Below, one piece after another: positions 43,367 to 53,545 of a stretch of DNA of 64,000 nucleotides (its first letter is position 1; the number at the start of each line of letters is the position of its first letter). This DNA comes from Gaiellasilicea sp963749515 (lineage in GTDB: Bacteria; Actinomycetota; Thermoleophilia; Gaiellales; Gaiellaceae). A model generated the notes under the pieces. That model was not told where the DNA came from and ran no database searches. It saw only the letters and a list, made by a program, of their open reading frames with translations. Position numbers and translations under genes: made by a program. The stretch spans positions 248,001 to 312,000 of the forward strand of contig CAVVMR010000010.1 of assembly GCA_963749515.1 (NCBI GenBank), read 5' to 3'.

Positions 43367-44584
43367 GTGGCCTGGGATGTGCGTCCGACGAAGGACATCG
43401 CGGAGTTCAAGGCGGCCGTCGGTGCAATCTCTCACTACTTCGGCGGTGGGCCGGACGACGAGCGCTCCGAGCGGTTCGCGAAAGTGCTGTCGCTCGAGCG
43501 GATGCACGCAGCGTTCGACGGCGACGCGATCGTCGGCGGCGCCGGCGCCTTCCCGTTCCAGCTGACCGTTCCCGGCGGCGTCGTCCCCTGCGGCGGCGTC
43601 AGTGTCGTCGGCGTCCTGCCGACACATCGCCGCCGCGGCGTCCTGACGGCCATGATGCGCACCCAGCTCGAAGACATCCGAGACCGCGGAGAGCCGATCG
43701 CCGCGCTCTGGGCCTCGGAGGAGGTGATCTACGGGCGATTCGGCTACGGGATGGCCTCGCTCGGCGGTGAGATCGCGCTGCCGAGTGGCTATACGGGGCT
43801 GCGCCAACCGTCCGACGAGAATGCCCGGACCCGCCTGATCAGCCTCGAGGACGCGAAGACTGTTCTCCCGGGCATCTACGACCGGGTGCGGGTCGTGACG
43901 CCCGGGATGTTCAACCGCACCGACGCCTGGTGGGAGCTGCGCAACCTGTCCGATCCGCCCGAGCGGCGCCAGGGCGGCGGTGAGAAGAACGTGCTCGTGC
44001 TCGAGCTCGGTGGCGAGCCCGCCGGGTACGCGCTCTACCGGGTCTTCACCAAGTTCGAGCACGGCGCCTCGGTCGGGCATGTGGAGGTGATCGAGGCGCT
44101 CGCCGACGGCGCGGTCGCGACGCGCGAGCTCTGGCGCGTCCTGCTCGACATGGACTGGCTGGCGACGCTGAAGGCGAGCCTCCTTCCGATCGACCACCCG
44201 CTCCTGCTGCAGCTCCGCTATCCGCGTCGCCTTCAAATGCGGGTCGCCGACGGGCTCTGGGTGAGGCTCGTCGACGTCGGCGCCGCCCTCTCCGCACGCG
44301 CCTACGGCGGGGACGGCCCGGTCGTCTTCGAGGTCGAGGACGCGTTCCTGCCGGAGAACACGGGCCGCTGGCAGGTCGCGAACGGGACGGCCGAGAGGAC
44401 GGACGCCGCCGCCGACCTCGCCCTGGACGTGAGGGAGCTCGGCGCCGTCTACCTCGGTGGGTTCACATTCGGCGAATTGCTCCGGGCGGGGGTCGTACGG
44501 GAGCTCAAGGACGGCGGTGCGGCTCGCGCCGACGCCGTGTTCCTGACGACCGGGCCAAAGCCGTGGTGCCCGGAGATCTTCTGA
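43367..44584 (+). CDS. second Eis-like GNAT acetyltransferase
   Basis: 405 residues, GTG directly after the previous TGA, so they are cotranscribed. The same three-part build is visible: VSVVGVLPTHRRRGVLTAMM in the first domain, EARA-type middle, and the SCP2-like end (FEVEDAFLPENTGRWQV). Tandem duplication with divergence is likely; acceptor amines are unknown. Confidence 0.88.
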   Translation: MAWDVRPTKDIAEFKAAVGAISHYFGGGPDDERSERFAKVLSLERMHAAFDGDAIVGGAGAFPFQLTVPGGVVPCGGVSVVGVLPTHRRRGVLTAMMRTQLEDIRDRGEPIAALWASEEVIYGRFGYGMASLGGEIALPSGYTGLRQPSDENARTRLISLEDAKTVLPGIYDRVRVVTPGMFNRTDAWWELRNLSDPPERRQGGGEKNVLVLELGGEPAGYALYRVFTKFEHGASVGHVEVIEALADGAVATRELWRVLLDMDWLATLKASLLPIDHPLLLQLRYPRRLQMRVADGLWVRLVDVGAALSARAYGGDGPVVFEVEDAFLPENTGRWQVANGTAERTDAAADLALDVRELGAVYLGGFTFGELLRAGVVRELKDGGAARADAVFLTTGPKPWCPEIF

Positions 44585-44606
44585 CGACCCTGCTACCCTG
44601 CGCCGC

Positions 44607-45101
44607 TTGCATTTCCGACCCCTCCGCGGCGCGCTCTGTGCGCTGCTCGTCAGCCTGATCTTCGTAGCACCCGCCGGCGCCGTTCCCGACGGCCCGATCG
44701 ACGTCTATCTCGAGCATCTCGAGCCGCTCACGCTCGAGTGGCCGGCGGACGGGACGATGACCGATGTGTACGGCCCGCGCTGGGGCCGGATGCACCTGGG
44801 GATCGATGTCGGCATCCTCCAGTCGCTCGACGTGCGAGCCGCCGCGAGCGGGACGGTGACCGCTGCAGGCTGGCTGACGGGCTACGAGGGGTACGGCAAC
44901 GTCGTCATGGTCGACGTCGGCGGTGGCTACTCGGTCATGTACGCGCATCTCTCGCGCTCACACGTCGTTCCGGGGCAGTGGCTGACGGCCGGCGACTCGA
45001 TCGGAGAGGCCGGCTGCAGCGGCTCCTGCACCGGCACGCATCTCCACTTCGAGCTGCGTCTGAACGGCGTGCCGATCGATCCCGCGCCCTTTTTGACGTA
45101 G
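44607..45101 (+). CDS. secreted M23-family metallopeptidase-like protein, copy A
   Basis: 164 residues from a TTG (TACCCT seven bases before it). Signal peptide (ALCALLVSLIFVAPAGA), then the LytM/M23 domain: His in GRMHLGIDVG with Asp, and HLHFEL with the two other His ligands. M23 enzymes cut peptidoglycan cross-links. No wall-binding repeat is attached. Confidence 0.85.
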   Translation: MHFRPLRGALCALLVSLIFVAPAGAVPDGPIDVYLEHLEPLTLEWPADGTMTDVYGPRWGRMHLGIDVGILQSLDVRAAASGTVTAAGWLTGYEGYGNVVMVDVGGGYSVMYAHLSRSHVVPGQWLTAGDSIGEAGCSGSCTGTHLHFELRLNGVPIDPAPFLT

Positions 45102-45163
45102 AGGGCTCTCCCCCGATCGAGTGATGGCGGGCCCGGCACTCGGGGCTACGGTTCGCCAAGCCC

Positions 45164-45640
45164 ATGACACGGACGCTCCCTATGCGGAGCGCGCTCGTCG
45201 TCTTGCTTGCCTCTCTCGTCGTCGCACCAGCGGCATCGGCACGCCCAGACGCGTCTGCGCGCCTCCAGATGGTCTGGCCTGCCAACGGCACGGTCACCTC
45301 GCCCTTCGGCGGGTGGCGCGGCAACCACCGGCACGAGGGCATCGACATCGGCATGTTGCTCAGCCTGCGTGTCCGCGCCGTCACCGAGGGCGTCGTGCGG
45401 CGCACGGGCTACGAGAACGGCTACGAGGGTTACGGCAAGATCATCGTCCTCGACCTGCCCGGGCCCTACAGCGTCCTCTACGCGCATCTCTCGAACGTCG
45501 CGGTGCGGGAGGGCGAGCACGTGCGCGAGGGCGAGTTGATCGGTCAGGCGGGCTGCACGGGAAGCTGCTCGGGCACTCACCTGCATTTCGAGGTCCGGCA
45601 GCGCGGCGTCCCGATCGACCCGATGCGCTTCCTCGGCTAG
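45164..45640 (+). CDS. secreted M23-family metallopeptidase-like protein, copy B
   Basis: 158 residues, a paralogue of the preceding gene. Signal peptide (ALVVLLASLVVAPAASA), HEGIDIG and GTHLHFEV supply the zinc ligands, so the active site is complete. The CSGTHLH region has an extra Cys pair (CTGSC) also present in copy A (CSGSC), probably a disulphide. Tandem genes of this kind may act in cell separation. Confidence 0.87.
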   Translation: MTRTLPMRSALVVLLASLVVAPAASARPDASARLQMVWPANGTVTSPFGGWRGNHRHEGIDIGMLLSLRVRAVTEGVVRRTGYENGYEGYGKIIVLDLPGPYSVLYAHLSNVAVREGEHVREGELIGQAGCTGSCSGTHLHFEVRQRGVPIDPMRFLG

Positions 45641-45653
45641 AATCCCGCCGCAA

Positions 45654-45726
45654 GGGCGGTTAGCTCAGTTGGGAGAGCACCAGCTCGACAAGCTGGGGGT
45701 CACTGGTTCGAGCCCAGTACCGCCCA
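45654..45726 (+). tRNA. tRNA-Val (anticodon GAC)
   Basis: Cloverleaf: acceptor GGGCGGT/ACCGCCC, D arm GCTC-GAGC, anticodon stem CCAGC/GCTGG with loop TCGACAA, T arm ACTGG-TTCGAGC-CCAGT, discriminator A, 73 bases without an encoded CCA. The anticodon GAC reads GUC/GUU valine codons. Position 33, normally U, is C. TAGAAT at 45638-45643 is the likely -10 box. Confidence 0.95.
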
Positions 45727-45736
45727 CCTCACGAAG

Positions 45737-45763
45737 CCCCGCTCCGGCGGGGTTTTGTCTTTC
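45737..45763 (+). terminator. intrinsic terminator after tRNA-Val
   Basis: A six-bp stem CCCCGC/GCGGGG with a TCCG loop is followed by TTTTGTCTTT, ten bases after the tRNA 3' end. It is a classic rho-independent signal. Confidence 0.85.
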
Positions 45764-45898
45764 TGGCGAACCTGCCCCGTTCGCCGTCGAACTCGGGTTC
45801 ATGTGCCAACGGTGCGGACACTCCGAGTGAGCTTCCGCGGGAATACGCAGCCTCTTTCGGTGTCCTAGGAAGCAAGGACATCAACAAGGGGGGAAGTC

Positions 45899-46183
45899 AT
45901 GACCGGTAAGCAGCAGCTCAGCGAGCAGGAAGAGCTTCGCGCAGCGACGGCCATCATGATCCGCGCAATCATCCTCGCCGCCATCGTCGCGCTCGTCGTT
46001 TCGGCGGCGCCCGTCGCCTCGGCAGGTACCTCGAAGGCCAAGCCTCCGCGGTTCGAGCATGCGGAGCGGGCCACCGCGTTTGTCTGGGAGGCCGAGCTGT
46101 CACCGGTCGTGACCCGCAAAGCCAAGCCGCGGGGGAGTCTCGACCTGACCTCGATTGGCGCGGGGAAGGACCGGGGCTGGTAG
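45899..46183 (+). CDS. small membrane-anchored or exported basic protein
   Basis: 94 residues after a strong ribosome site (AAGGGGGGAAG). A hydrophilic N-terminal 20 residues precede a helix (IIRAIILAAIVALVV-like, read as RAIILAAIVALVVSA) and SAAPVASAG, a possible cleavage site; the rest is Arg/Lys-rich. No family is recognised. It may form a unit with the 26-residue gene that follows. Confidence 0.6.
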   Translation: MTGKQQLSEQEELRAATAIMIRAIILAAIVALVVSAAPVASAGTSKAKPPRFEHAERATAFVWEAELSPVVTRKAKPRGSLDLTSIGAGKDRGW

Positions 46184-46246
46184 CTCGCCAACCTTGAAGC
46201 ACGCGTTGCCAAGGCAGAAGACATTCATCCGGAATGGAGGTTCATC

Positions 46247-46327
46247 ATGATCCGCGCTCTCAGCATCCTCACCGCCGCCGTCGCGCTCGCCGTCTCCAAC
46301 GGAATCATCTGCATCCTGATCGGCTAG
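46247..46327 (+). CDS. 26-residue membrane miniprotein
   Basis: The frame reads MIRALSILTAAVALAVSNGIICILIG and stops; it is written here as two parts, MIRALSILTAAVALAVS and NGIICILIG. GGAGG is placed seven bases before the ATG, which is the best argument that it is translated. The product is one hydrophobic helix. No family or function can be assigned. Confidence 0.5.
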   Translation: MIRALSILTAAVALAVSNGIICILIG

Positions 46328-46409
46328 GCGCCTATCCGGAGCACCTCGCTTGAACAGGGACCGCCGTAGGCGTTAGCGTCGGCAGTAACCCAGTCGAGAG
46401 GAGGCTTCC

Positions 46410-47267
46410 ATGTGTGTTCCGGGGACGATCGAGGCCGTTCGCAGCCAAACCGAGCACGGACATGACGAGGAACCGAAGGTGAGCGGGCCGCGCCTCGACC
46501 GGCGCACGGCGCTGCTCGCCGGCGCGGGCGCTGCGCTTGCGGCGGCGCTCCCGGCCGGAGCGCGGGCGACCGGCGGTCATAGGAGCAAGGTGCAGGACCT
46601 CACTCACGTCTTCCGTGTCGGAACGCCGATGTTCCCAGGCGTCCCGCGGCCGTCGCGCGAGACGTTCGTGACGGTGCCCGAGGACGGGTTCTACGGGCAG
46701 ATCTGGAACTTCTGGGAGCACACGGGGACGCATCTCGACGTGCCCGCACACTTCGTCGTCGGCGGGCGCACGACACCGCAGCTCACGCTCGACGAGCTGA
46801 TGGCGCCGATCGCGGTGATCGACATCTCCGACCGCGCCAAGCGCGACCCCGACACCGTTGTCACCACGAACGACCTGCGGCGTTACGAGCGCAGGTACGG
46901 GAAGATCCGCCGCGGCTCGCTCGTGGCGATGGACTCGGGCTGGGACGCGCGGGCGGGCAGCGAGGAGGCCTACCGGAACGCGGACGCCTCCGGCACCATG
47001 CACTTCCCCGGCTGGAGCGCCGATGCGGTGGAGTGGCTGATCGACGAGCGCAGGATCGGTGCGATCGGGGTCGACACGCTCAGCCTCGATCCGGGGAACG
47101 CGACCGCTTTCGTGGCGCACCTGGCGTTGCTCTCGGCAAACCGGTTCGGGATCGAGAACCTCGCCAACCTCAGCAGGATCCGGCCCGAGGGGGCGACCGC
47201 CTTCGTCGGCGTCATCCCGTGGGAGGAAGGCTCTGGCGGTCCGGCGCGGGTGGTTGCTTCTTGGTGA
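46410..47267 (+). CDS. cyclase/kynurenine formamidase-like metal hydrolase, Tat-exported
   Basis: 285 residues. The ATG follows GAGAGGAGG by seven bases. DRRTALLAGAGAALAAALP is a twin-arginine signal. EHTGTHLDVPAHF contains the HxGTHxDxPxH metal motif of the cyclase family, and GVDTLSLDPG is the second conserved loop. Relatives hydrolyse cyclic or formyl amides such as N-formylkynurenine; the substrate here is unknown and likely extracellular. Confidence 0.88.
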   Translation: MCVPGTIEAVRSQTEHGHDEEPKVSGPRLDRRTALLAGAGAALAAALPAGARATGGHRSKVQDLTHVFRVGTPMFPGVPRPSRETFVTVPEDGFYGQIWNFWEHTGTHLDVPAHFVVGGRTTPQLTLDELMAPIAVIDISDRAKRDPDTVVTTNDLRRYERRYGKIRRGSLVAMDSGWDARAGSEEAYRNADASGTMHFPGWSADAVEWLIDERRIGAIGVDTLSLDPGNATAFVAHLALLSANRFGIENLANLSRIRPEGATAFVGVIPWEEGSGGPARVVASW

Positions 47268-47317
47268 CCTGAGCCGAGCCCCCCAGCGAGCGCTGCTTTG
47301 CTCTAGGTTCTCTCAGG

Positions 47318-49342
<2,025 letters not shown>

Positions 49343-49429
49343 CGTCCGGCGCGCCCAGGCGCGGTGGTTTGAAGGAGCACGGAGGCGGAATGGGTAGCGG
49401 ATGTGAGCCCGAGCGAGGAGGTTTCCGTG

Positions 49430-50992
49430 ATGACGCGAGCTGGGTTGCTCGTTACCTCTGTCCTGGCCGGTGTCCTGGGGATCGGCGCCGCCGCTGCACC
49501 GCCGGCTGAACTGCCCGCCGGCGCGCAAATCTCGGCATCGCTCGAGTACGTGACGCGTGTGCCGGGGACGTCGCAGGTCGTCGAGGGCAAGTTCGACAAG
49601 GTTCGCGGCCGCGACGTGCTGATCATCACCGGCCGTTTCGGCTTCAAGACGCTCGACGTCAGCAATCCGGCCCAGCCGCAGGTGCTGGACACGTTCCAGC
49701 CACCCGAGATCCTCGGCCCGAACGGCTACTGGCAGGACGAGGACATGGACATCGACGTCCGCCGCAACCTGATCATCGGAGCGCTCGACCCGCGTCACGA
49801 CAATGTCGACCAGGCGAGCTGCCCCGGCATCGGCACGCTCGGCTCGAAGAACCGGGATCCCGACTGCCGCTCCGGCTTCTACGTCATCTCCTACAGCGAT
49901 CCGAGGAATCTCCGCCAGGTCGGCAGCTTCGTCGACCTGCCCGCCGGCCACACGGTCAGCTGCATCGACGGGTGCAAGTACGTCTGGGCGGGCGGTCCTG
50001 CGCGTCGCGACGACCTTGCCTATCTCGGCCCGTTCACTCCTGGCGGCCGCGGCGACGGCCGCCCGATCTGGGTCACCGACCTCCGTAACCCGGCGAAGCC
50101 GAAGGTGTTCCCCGAGCCGATCGACCTCTGGCGCAACGACGGACTGACCGACTACTCGCACGACGTCGACGTCGACGAGCACGGAATCGCCTGGACGAGC
50201 GGCCGTGGCGGTTTGCTCGGCTACGCAACCAAGGGCAAGTGGCGCGATCCACGGACCGACAAGGTGCGGAAAGCGAGGCCCTGGGACCCGATCCTCGTCG
50301 CGGGCGGAGGCATCGAGGGCGGGCCGAACGGCGTTGCCCAGCCGCAGACCGACTTCATCCACAACTCGGCACGTCCGCTCGACGGCAAGGTGCGCGCGAC
50401 CGGAGTCCCCAAGGGGAACGTCGTCCTCATGACCGAGGAGGACTTCACAGGCCCGTGCGACCAGAGTGGTCGCATCGTCGCAGCCGACATCACCGACTCG
50501 CTCGGCGGCGAGCCTGCGACGAACTCCACGCCGGAACAGCCGTACCGGCTGAAGGCACTGAGCGCATTTCACCCGACACAGGACGCCGGCGACACGACCT
50601 CGCCGAGCGGCTCGTGCTCCGCGCACTACTTCGAGGTGTCCAGGTCGACCGTGGCCGCGGCGTGGTACGGCCAGGGGCTCCGCCTCATCGATGCCTCGGA
50701 CGCTCGCAACCTGCGACAGGTCGGGTACTACTACGTGACAGGCACCGACCCGACGACCAACCCGAGCTCGCTCTCCTGGGACGTCGCCTGGCGCGGCGAC
50801 CTGATCTACCTGTTCGACATGAGCCGCGGCGTCGAGGTCCTTCGCCTGGCAGGCGGACCGGGGAAGTCCGCGAGCCTGCCGACCGTGCAAGCCCCTGCTG
50901 CCCGGGTGGATCCGCTGGCCGCGCGGCCGGTGTCCGGGCTGACACCCGGGTCGCTGGTCTGTCCGGTGTTCGAGACGCCCGGGCAGGGCTGA
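49430..50992 (+). CDS. secreted LVIVD-repeat beta-propeller protein
   Basis: 520 residues from the ATG with GAGGAGG eight bases upstream (a GTG three bases earlier is also possible). Signal peptide AGLLVTSVLAGVLGIGAAAA. Repeats of the LVIVD type appear (LDVSNPAQPQVLDTF, VISYSDPRNLRQVGSF, LIDASDARNLRQVGYY), so a propeller fold is likely. Cys pairs suggest disulphides. The function is unknown; possibly a surface adhesion or binding protein. Confidence 0.82.
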   Translation: MTRAGLLVTSVLAGVLGIGAAAAPPAELPAGAQISASLEYVTRVPGTSQVVEGKFDKVRGRDVLIITGRFGFKTLDVSNPAQPQVLDTFQPPEILGPNGYWQDEDMDIDVRRNLIIGALDPRHDNVDQASCPGIGTLGSKNRDPDCRSGFYVISYSDPRNLRQVGSFVDLPAGHTVSCIDGCKYVWAGGPARRDDLAYLGPFTPGGRGDGRPIWVTDLRNPAKPKVFPEPIDLWRNDGLTDYSHDVDVDEHGIAWTSGRGGLLGYATKGKWRDPRTDKVRKARPWDPILVAGGGIEGGPNGVAQPQTDFIHNSARPLDGKVRATGVPKGNVVLMTEEDFTGPCDQSGRIVAADITDSLGGEPATNSTPEQPYRLKALSAFHPTQDAGDTTSPSGSCSAHYFEVSRSTVAAAWYGQGLRLIDASDARNLRQVGYYYVTGTDPTTNPSSLSWDVAWRGDLIYLFDMSRGVEVLRLAGGPGKSASLPTVQAPAARVDPLAARPVSGLTPGSLVCPVFETPGQG

Positions 50993-51094
50993 CCGTTTCC
51001 GGAGCGGTGGGCGGCTCGACGCCGCCCACCACCGGCGCCGAGGTCTGGGCGGGACCTGCGAAGATTCGCGGCCGGCCGTGCCACCGAAAGGGGA

Positions 51095-51409
51095 GTGGTG
51101 TTCGTCAGTCTCACGCGGGTGAAGACCTCGGATCAGCCGATCGAGAACGCGGCGATCGTCGCCGAGGAGATGGTGCGCTGGTTGCGCGACATCGAAGGGT
51201 TCGACGGATTCCTGATGCTCACGGGCGACGGGACGGCGGTCGGGCTCAGCTTCTGGGAGAGCCGTGACGTCGCGGTCCAGCATCAGGTCGCTCGCGGGCA
51301 GTTCATCGAGCGCATGCTTTCGATTGCCGGGGTCGAGATCGTGGAGCGTGACGACTTCGAGGTCGCCTTCGCCGACATCGGCCCGCTCCTGGCTGCGCAC
51401 GCGGGCTAA
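51095..51409 (+). CDS. ABM/dimeric alpha-beta barrel-like small protein
   Basis: 104 residues after GGGGAG. VFVSLTRVKTSDQPIENA and GFDGFLMLTGDGTAVGLSFWES match the ferredoxin-like dimeric barrel of antibiotic biosynthesis monooxygenase-type proteins. The catalytic role of such proteins varies and cannot be told here. Confidence 0.7.
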   Translation: MVFVSLTRVKTSDQPIENAAIVAEEMVRWLRDIEGFDGFLMLTGDGTAVGLSFWESRDVAVQHQVARGQFIERMLSIAGVEIVERDDFEVAFADIGPLLAAHAG

Positions 51410-51427
51410 CCCGGACTCGTTCTGTCC

Positions 51428-51455
51428 TTGTAACTTTTGAAAACGGCAGTAATCT
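51428..51455 (+). promoter_or_regulatory. sigma-70-like promoter, leaderless, before the nuclease gene
   Basis: TTGTAA (51428-51433) and TAATCT (51450-51455) are 16 bases apart in a locally AT-rich stretch. The ATG follows the -10 box by eight bases and no Shine-Dalgarno is present, so transcription should begin at or just before the start codon. Confidence 0.6.
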
Positions 51456-51463
51456 GTCGTTAG

Positions 51464-52165
51464 ATGCGTAAAACTCTCCTGGGCACGCTGTCCATCTTCG
51501 CCGCCCTGACGTGCGTCGCGGCCGGCAGTGCCGAAGGTCCTGCCGCAACCACCGGGGCCTTCACCTACCGGGGAACCGTCACCCATATCGTCGACGGAGA
51601 CACACTGGACGTGCGGCTCACGAGCGGCAAGCGCGAGCGGATCCGGCTGATCGGCATCGACACGCCCGAGCGAGGTGTCTGTTACTTCTCCCGGGCCACC
51701 GCCCGTGCTCGACAGCTGGCGATGTCCAAGCCCGTCGTGCTCCGCGGAGATCCCAGCCAGGACACGCGCGATCGCTACGGGCGCCTCCTCGCCTACGTCT
51801 GGCTCCCCGGCGGGAAGGACCTCGGCTATCAGATGATCGCCGGCGGCTTCGCGAAGGTCTACGTGTACCGCGATCCGTTCCAGCGGCTGTCGGCCTATCG
51901 CAACGCAGGCGCGACGGCAAAGGGAGCAAGCGCCGGGCAATGGAAGGCCTGTGCGCCGGCGCCGGTCCCGGCGCCCACACCTGCTCCGGCACCGGTCGCG
52001 GCTCCGTCCTCGGGCTCGTGCCACCCGTCCTATTCCCCGTGCCTGCCGGTCGTCGGTGACCTCGACTGCGCCGACATCCGCGCGATGGGCGTCGCACCGG
52101 TTCGCGTCCTCGGCTCGGATCCGTACCGGCTGGACGGCGACAACGACGGGTTGGGTTGCGAGTAG
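51464..52165 (+). CDS. secreted thermonuclease (SNase) with excalibur domain
   Basis: 233 residues. Signal peptide (LSIFAALTCVAAGSA), then an SNase domain with active-site VDGDTLDVRL, IDTPERG and RDRYGRLLA. A Pro/Ala linker leads to the excalibur calcium-binding motif DGDNDGLGCE at the extreme C-terminus, which has the Cys pair (CADIRAM ... GCE). It would cut RNA and DNA outside the cell. Confidence 0.92.
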   Translation: MRKTLLGTLSIFAALTCVAAGSAEGPAATTGAFTYRGTVTHIVDGDTLDVRLTSGKRERIRLIGIDTPERGVCYFSRATARARQLAMSKPVVLRGDPSQDTRDRYGRLLAYVWLPGGKDLGYQMIAGGFAKVYVYRDPFQRLSAYRNAGATAKGASAGQWKACAPAPVPAPTPAPAPVAAPSSGSCHPSYSPCLPVVGDLDCADIRAMGVAPVRVLGSDPYRLDGDNDGLGCE

Positions 52166-52198
52166 AACGCCGCCAGGCGACTTGACTATTCTGGCCAC

Positions 52199-52543
52199 GT
52201 GGTGACGTCGGACGAGGTACGGGCGCTGGCGATTACGCTGCCGCGGACGACCGAGGCGCTCGTGCGTGGCCGCGTCAAGTTCCGCGTCGGCAGGATTGTC
52301 TACCTCGCCTTCTCGCGCGACGAGACCCTGATGGGCTTCGCCTTCCCAAAGGAGTGGCGTGAGGCGCTCGTGAGCTCGGAGCCCGACAAGTTTCAGCTGC
52401 CGCGCGAATCGGACCTTCGCTGGAACTGGGTGGTCGTTCGGCTGGCGGCGATCGATGCCGAGGAGATGAGCGAGCTCGTGATCGATGCGTGGGCGATGGT
52501 CGTGCCCAAGCGGGTGGCGGCCGCCTACGCGGAGCTCATGTGA
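52199..52543 (+). CDS. YjbR/MmcQ-family protein
   Basis: 114 residues from a GTG with TATTCT six bases upstream. TSDEVRALAITLPRTTEA is the family start; KFRVGRIVYLAFS and the C-terminal LVIDAWAMVVPKRVAAAY complete the double-wing fold. The role is uncertain (DNA-binding-like fold). It overlaps the next gene by four bases. Confidence 0.82.
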   Translation: MVTSDEVRALAITLPRTTEALVRGRVKFRVGRIVYLAFSRDETLMGFAFPKEWREALVSSEPDKFQLPRESDLRWNWVVVRLAAIDAEEMSELVIDAWAMVVPKRVAAAYAELM

Positions 52544-53148
52544 CGGTCGTCGAGCTGGACACGCCGCACGGCCCGGCGAAAGCACACGTGCATCCTGCCG
52601 CCGAGGCACGTGCCGTGCTCGTGCTCGGCCATGGAGCAGCTGGCGGCGTAACGGCGCCGGACCTCGTGAAGGCGACGAGCGTTGCATCCGAGGTGGCCGT
52701 GAGCGTCGTGCTGGTCGAGCAGCCGTACCGAGTCGCGGGGAGACGGTCTCCGGCTCCGGCTCACCACCTCGATGCCGCGTGGACTGCGGTCGTCGAGCAG
52801 TTGCTCGCGGGTGACCTGCGCGGCTTGCCGCTGATCGCCGGCGGACGGTCCTCGGGTGCGCGTGTGGCGTGCCGCACCGCGACGGCGACCGGCGCCGTCG
52901 GCGTGCTCTGCCTGGCGTTCCCGCTCCAGCCACCGCGTCGCGCAGCTCCGGCGCCGAGTCGTCTCTCCGAGCTCGACGCGGTGACGGTCCCGACGCTCGT
53001 CGTGCAGGGCTCACGGGATGCGTTCGGGATCCCACCCGCGGGCCGGAAACGGACAGTCGTGCAGGTTGCCGCCGATCACGGCCTGAAGACGGATCTCGAA
53101 GCGGTGGCTGCTGCGGTACGAGACTGGCTTCCCCGCGTGCTTGGTTAG
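52540..53148 (+). CDS. alpha/beta hydrolase, KANSL3/Tex30-like
   Basis: 202 residues, GTG overlapping the previous stop. The fold starts with a strand and HGAAGGVTAPDL (oxyanion loop). The nucleophile elbow is GGRSSGARVA, the acid lies in QGSRDAFG and the His in AADHGLKT. The size and the short cap match the small KANSL3/Tex30-like hydrolase group. The substrate is unknown. Confidence 0.8.
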   Translation: MTVVELDTPHGPAKAHVHPAAEARAVLVLGHGAAGGVTAPDLVKATSVASEVAVSVVLVEQPYRVAGRRSPAPAHHLDAAWTAVVEQLLAGDLRGLPLIAGGRSSGARVACRTATATGAVGVLCLAFPLQPPRRAAPAPSRLSELDAVTVPTLVVQGSRDAFGIPPAGRKRTVVQVAADHGLKTDLEAVAAAVRDWLPRVLG

Positions 53149-53157
53149 GGTGCCTGT

Positions 53158-53529
53158 ATGGACTGGAAGCTCGAGCTCGTGGCCATCCCCGTCTCGGACG
53201 TCGACCGGGCCAAGCGCTTCTACGTCGACCAGGTCGGGTTCAACGCCGACCATGACCACGCGGTCAGCGATGAGATTCGCTTCGTGCAGCTGACGCCGCC
53301 CGGCTCGGCGTGCTCGATCGCCCTGGGCAGGGGAATCGTCGACACCCCGCCGGGCTCCGTTCAGGGCATGCAGCTCGTCGTCTCGGACATCGATGCGGCA
53401 CGGGCAGAGCTCGTCGAGCGGGGAGTCGAGGTCAGCGAGGTTCAGAGGTTCGACTGGGGCGCATTCGTCTTCTTCAGCGACCCCGACGGCAACGGCTGGG
53501 CCGTCCAGCAGATCCCGGGCGGCGACTGA
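53158..53529 (+). CDS. glyoxalase/VOC-family protein
   Basis: 123 residues. WKLELVAIPVSDVDRAKRFY and the C-terminal FFSDPDGNGWAVQQIP match one vicinal-oxygen-chelate repeat pair; metal-ligand Glu/His residues are not fully clear. Such proteins act as dioxygenases, isomerases or resistance binders. It is immediately downstream of the hydrolase gene. Confidence 0.83.
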   Translation: MDWKLELVAIPVSDVDRAKRFYVDQVGFNADHDHAVSDEIRFVQLTPPGSACSIALGRGIVDTPPGSVQGMQLVVSDIDAARAELVERGVEVSEVQRFDWGAFVFFSDPDGNGWAVQQIPGGD

Positions 53530-53545
53530 AGAGCGTAGGCGTCCT

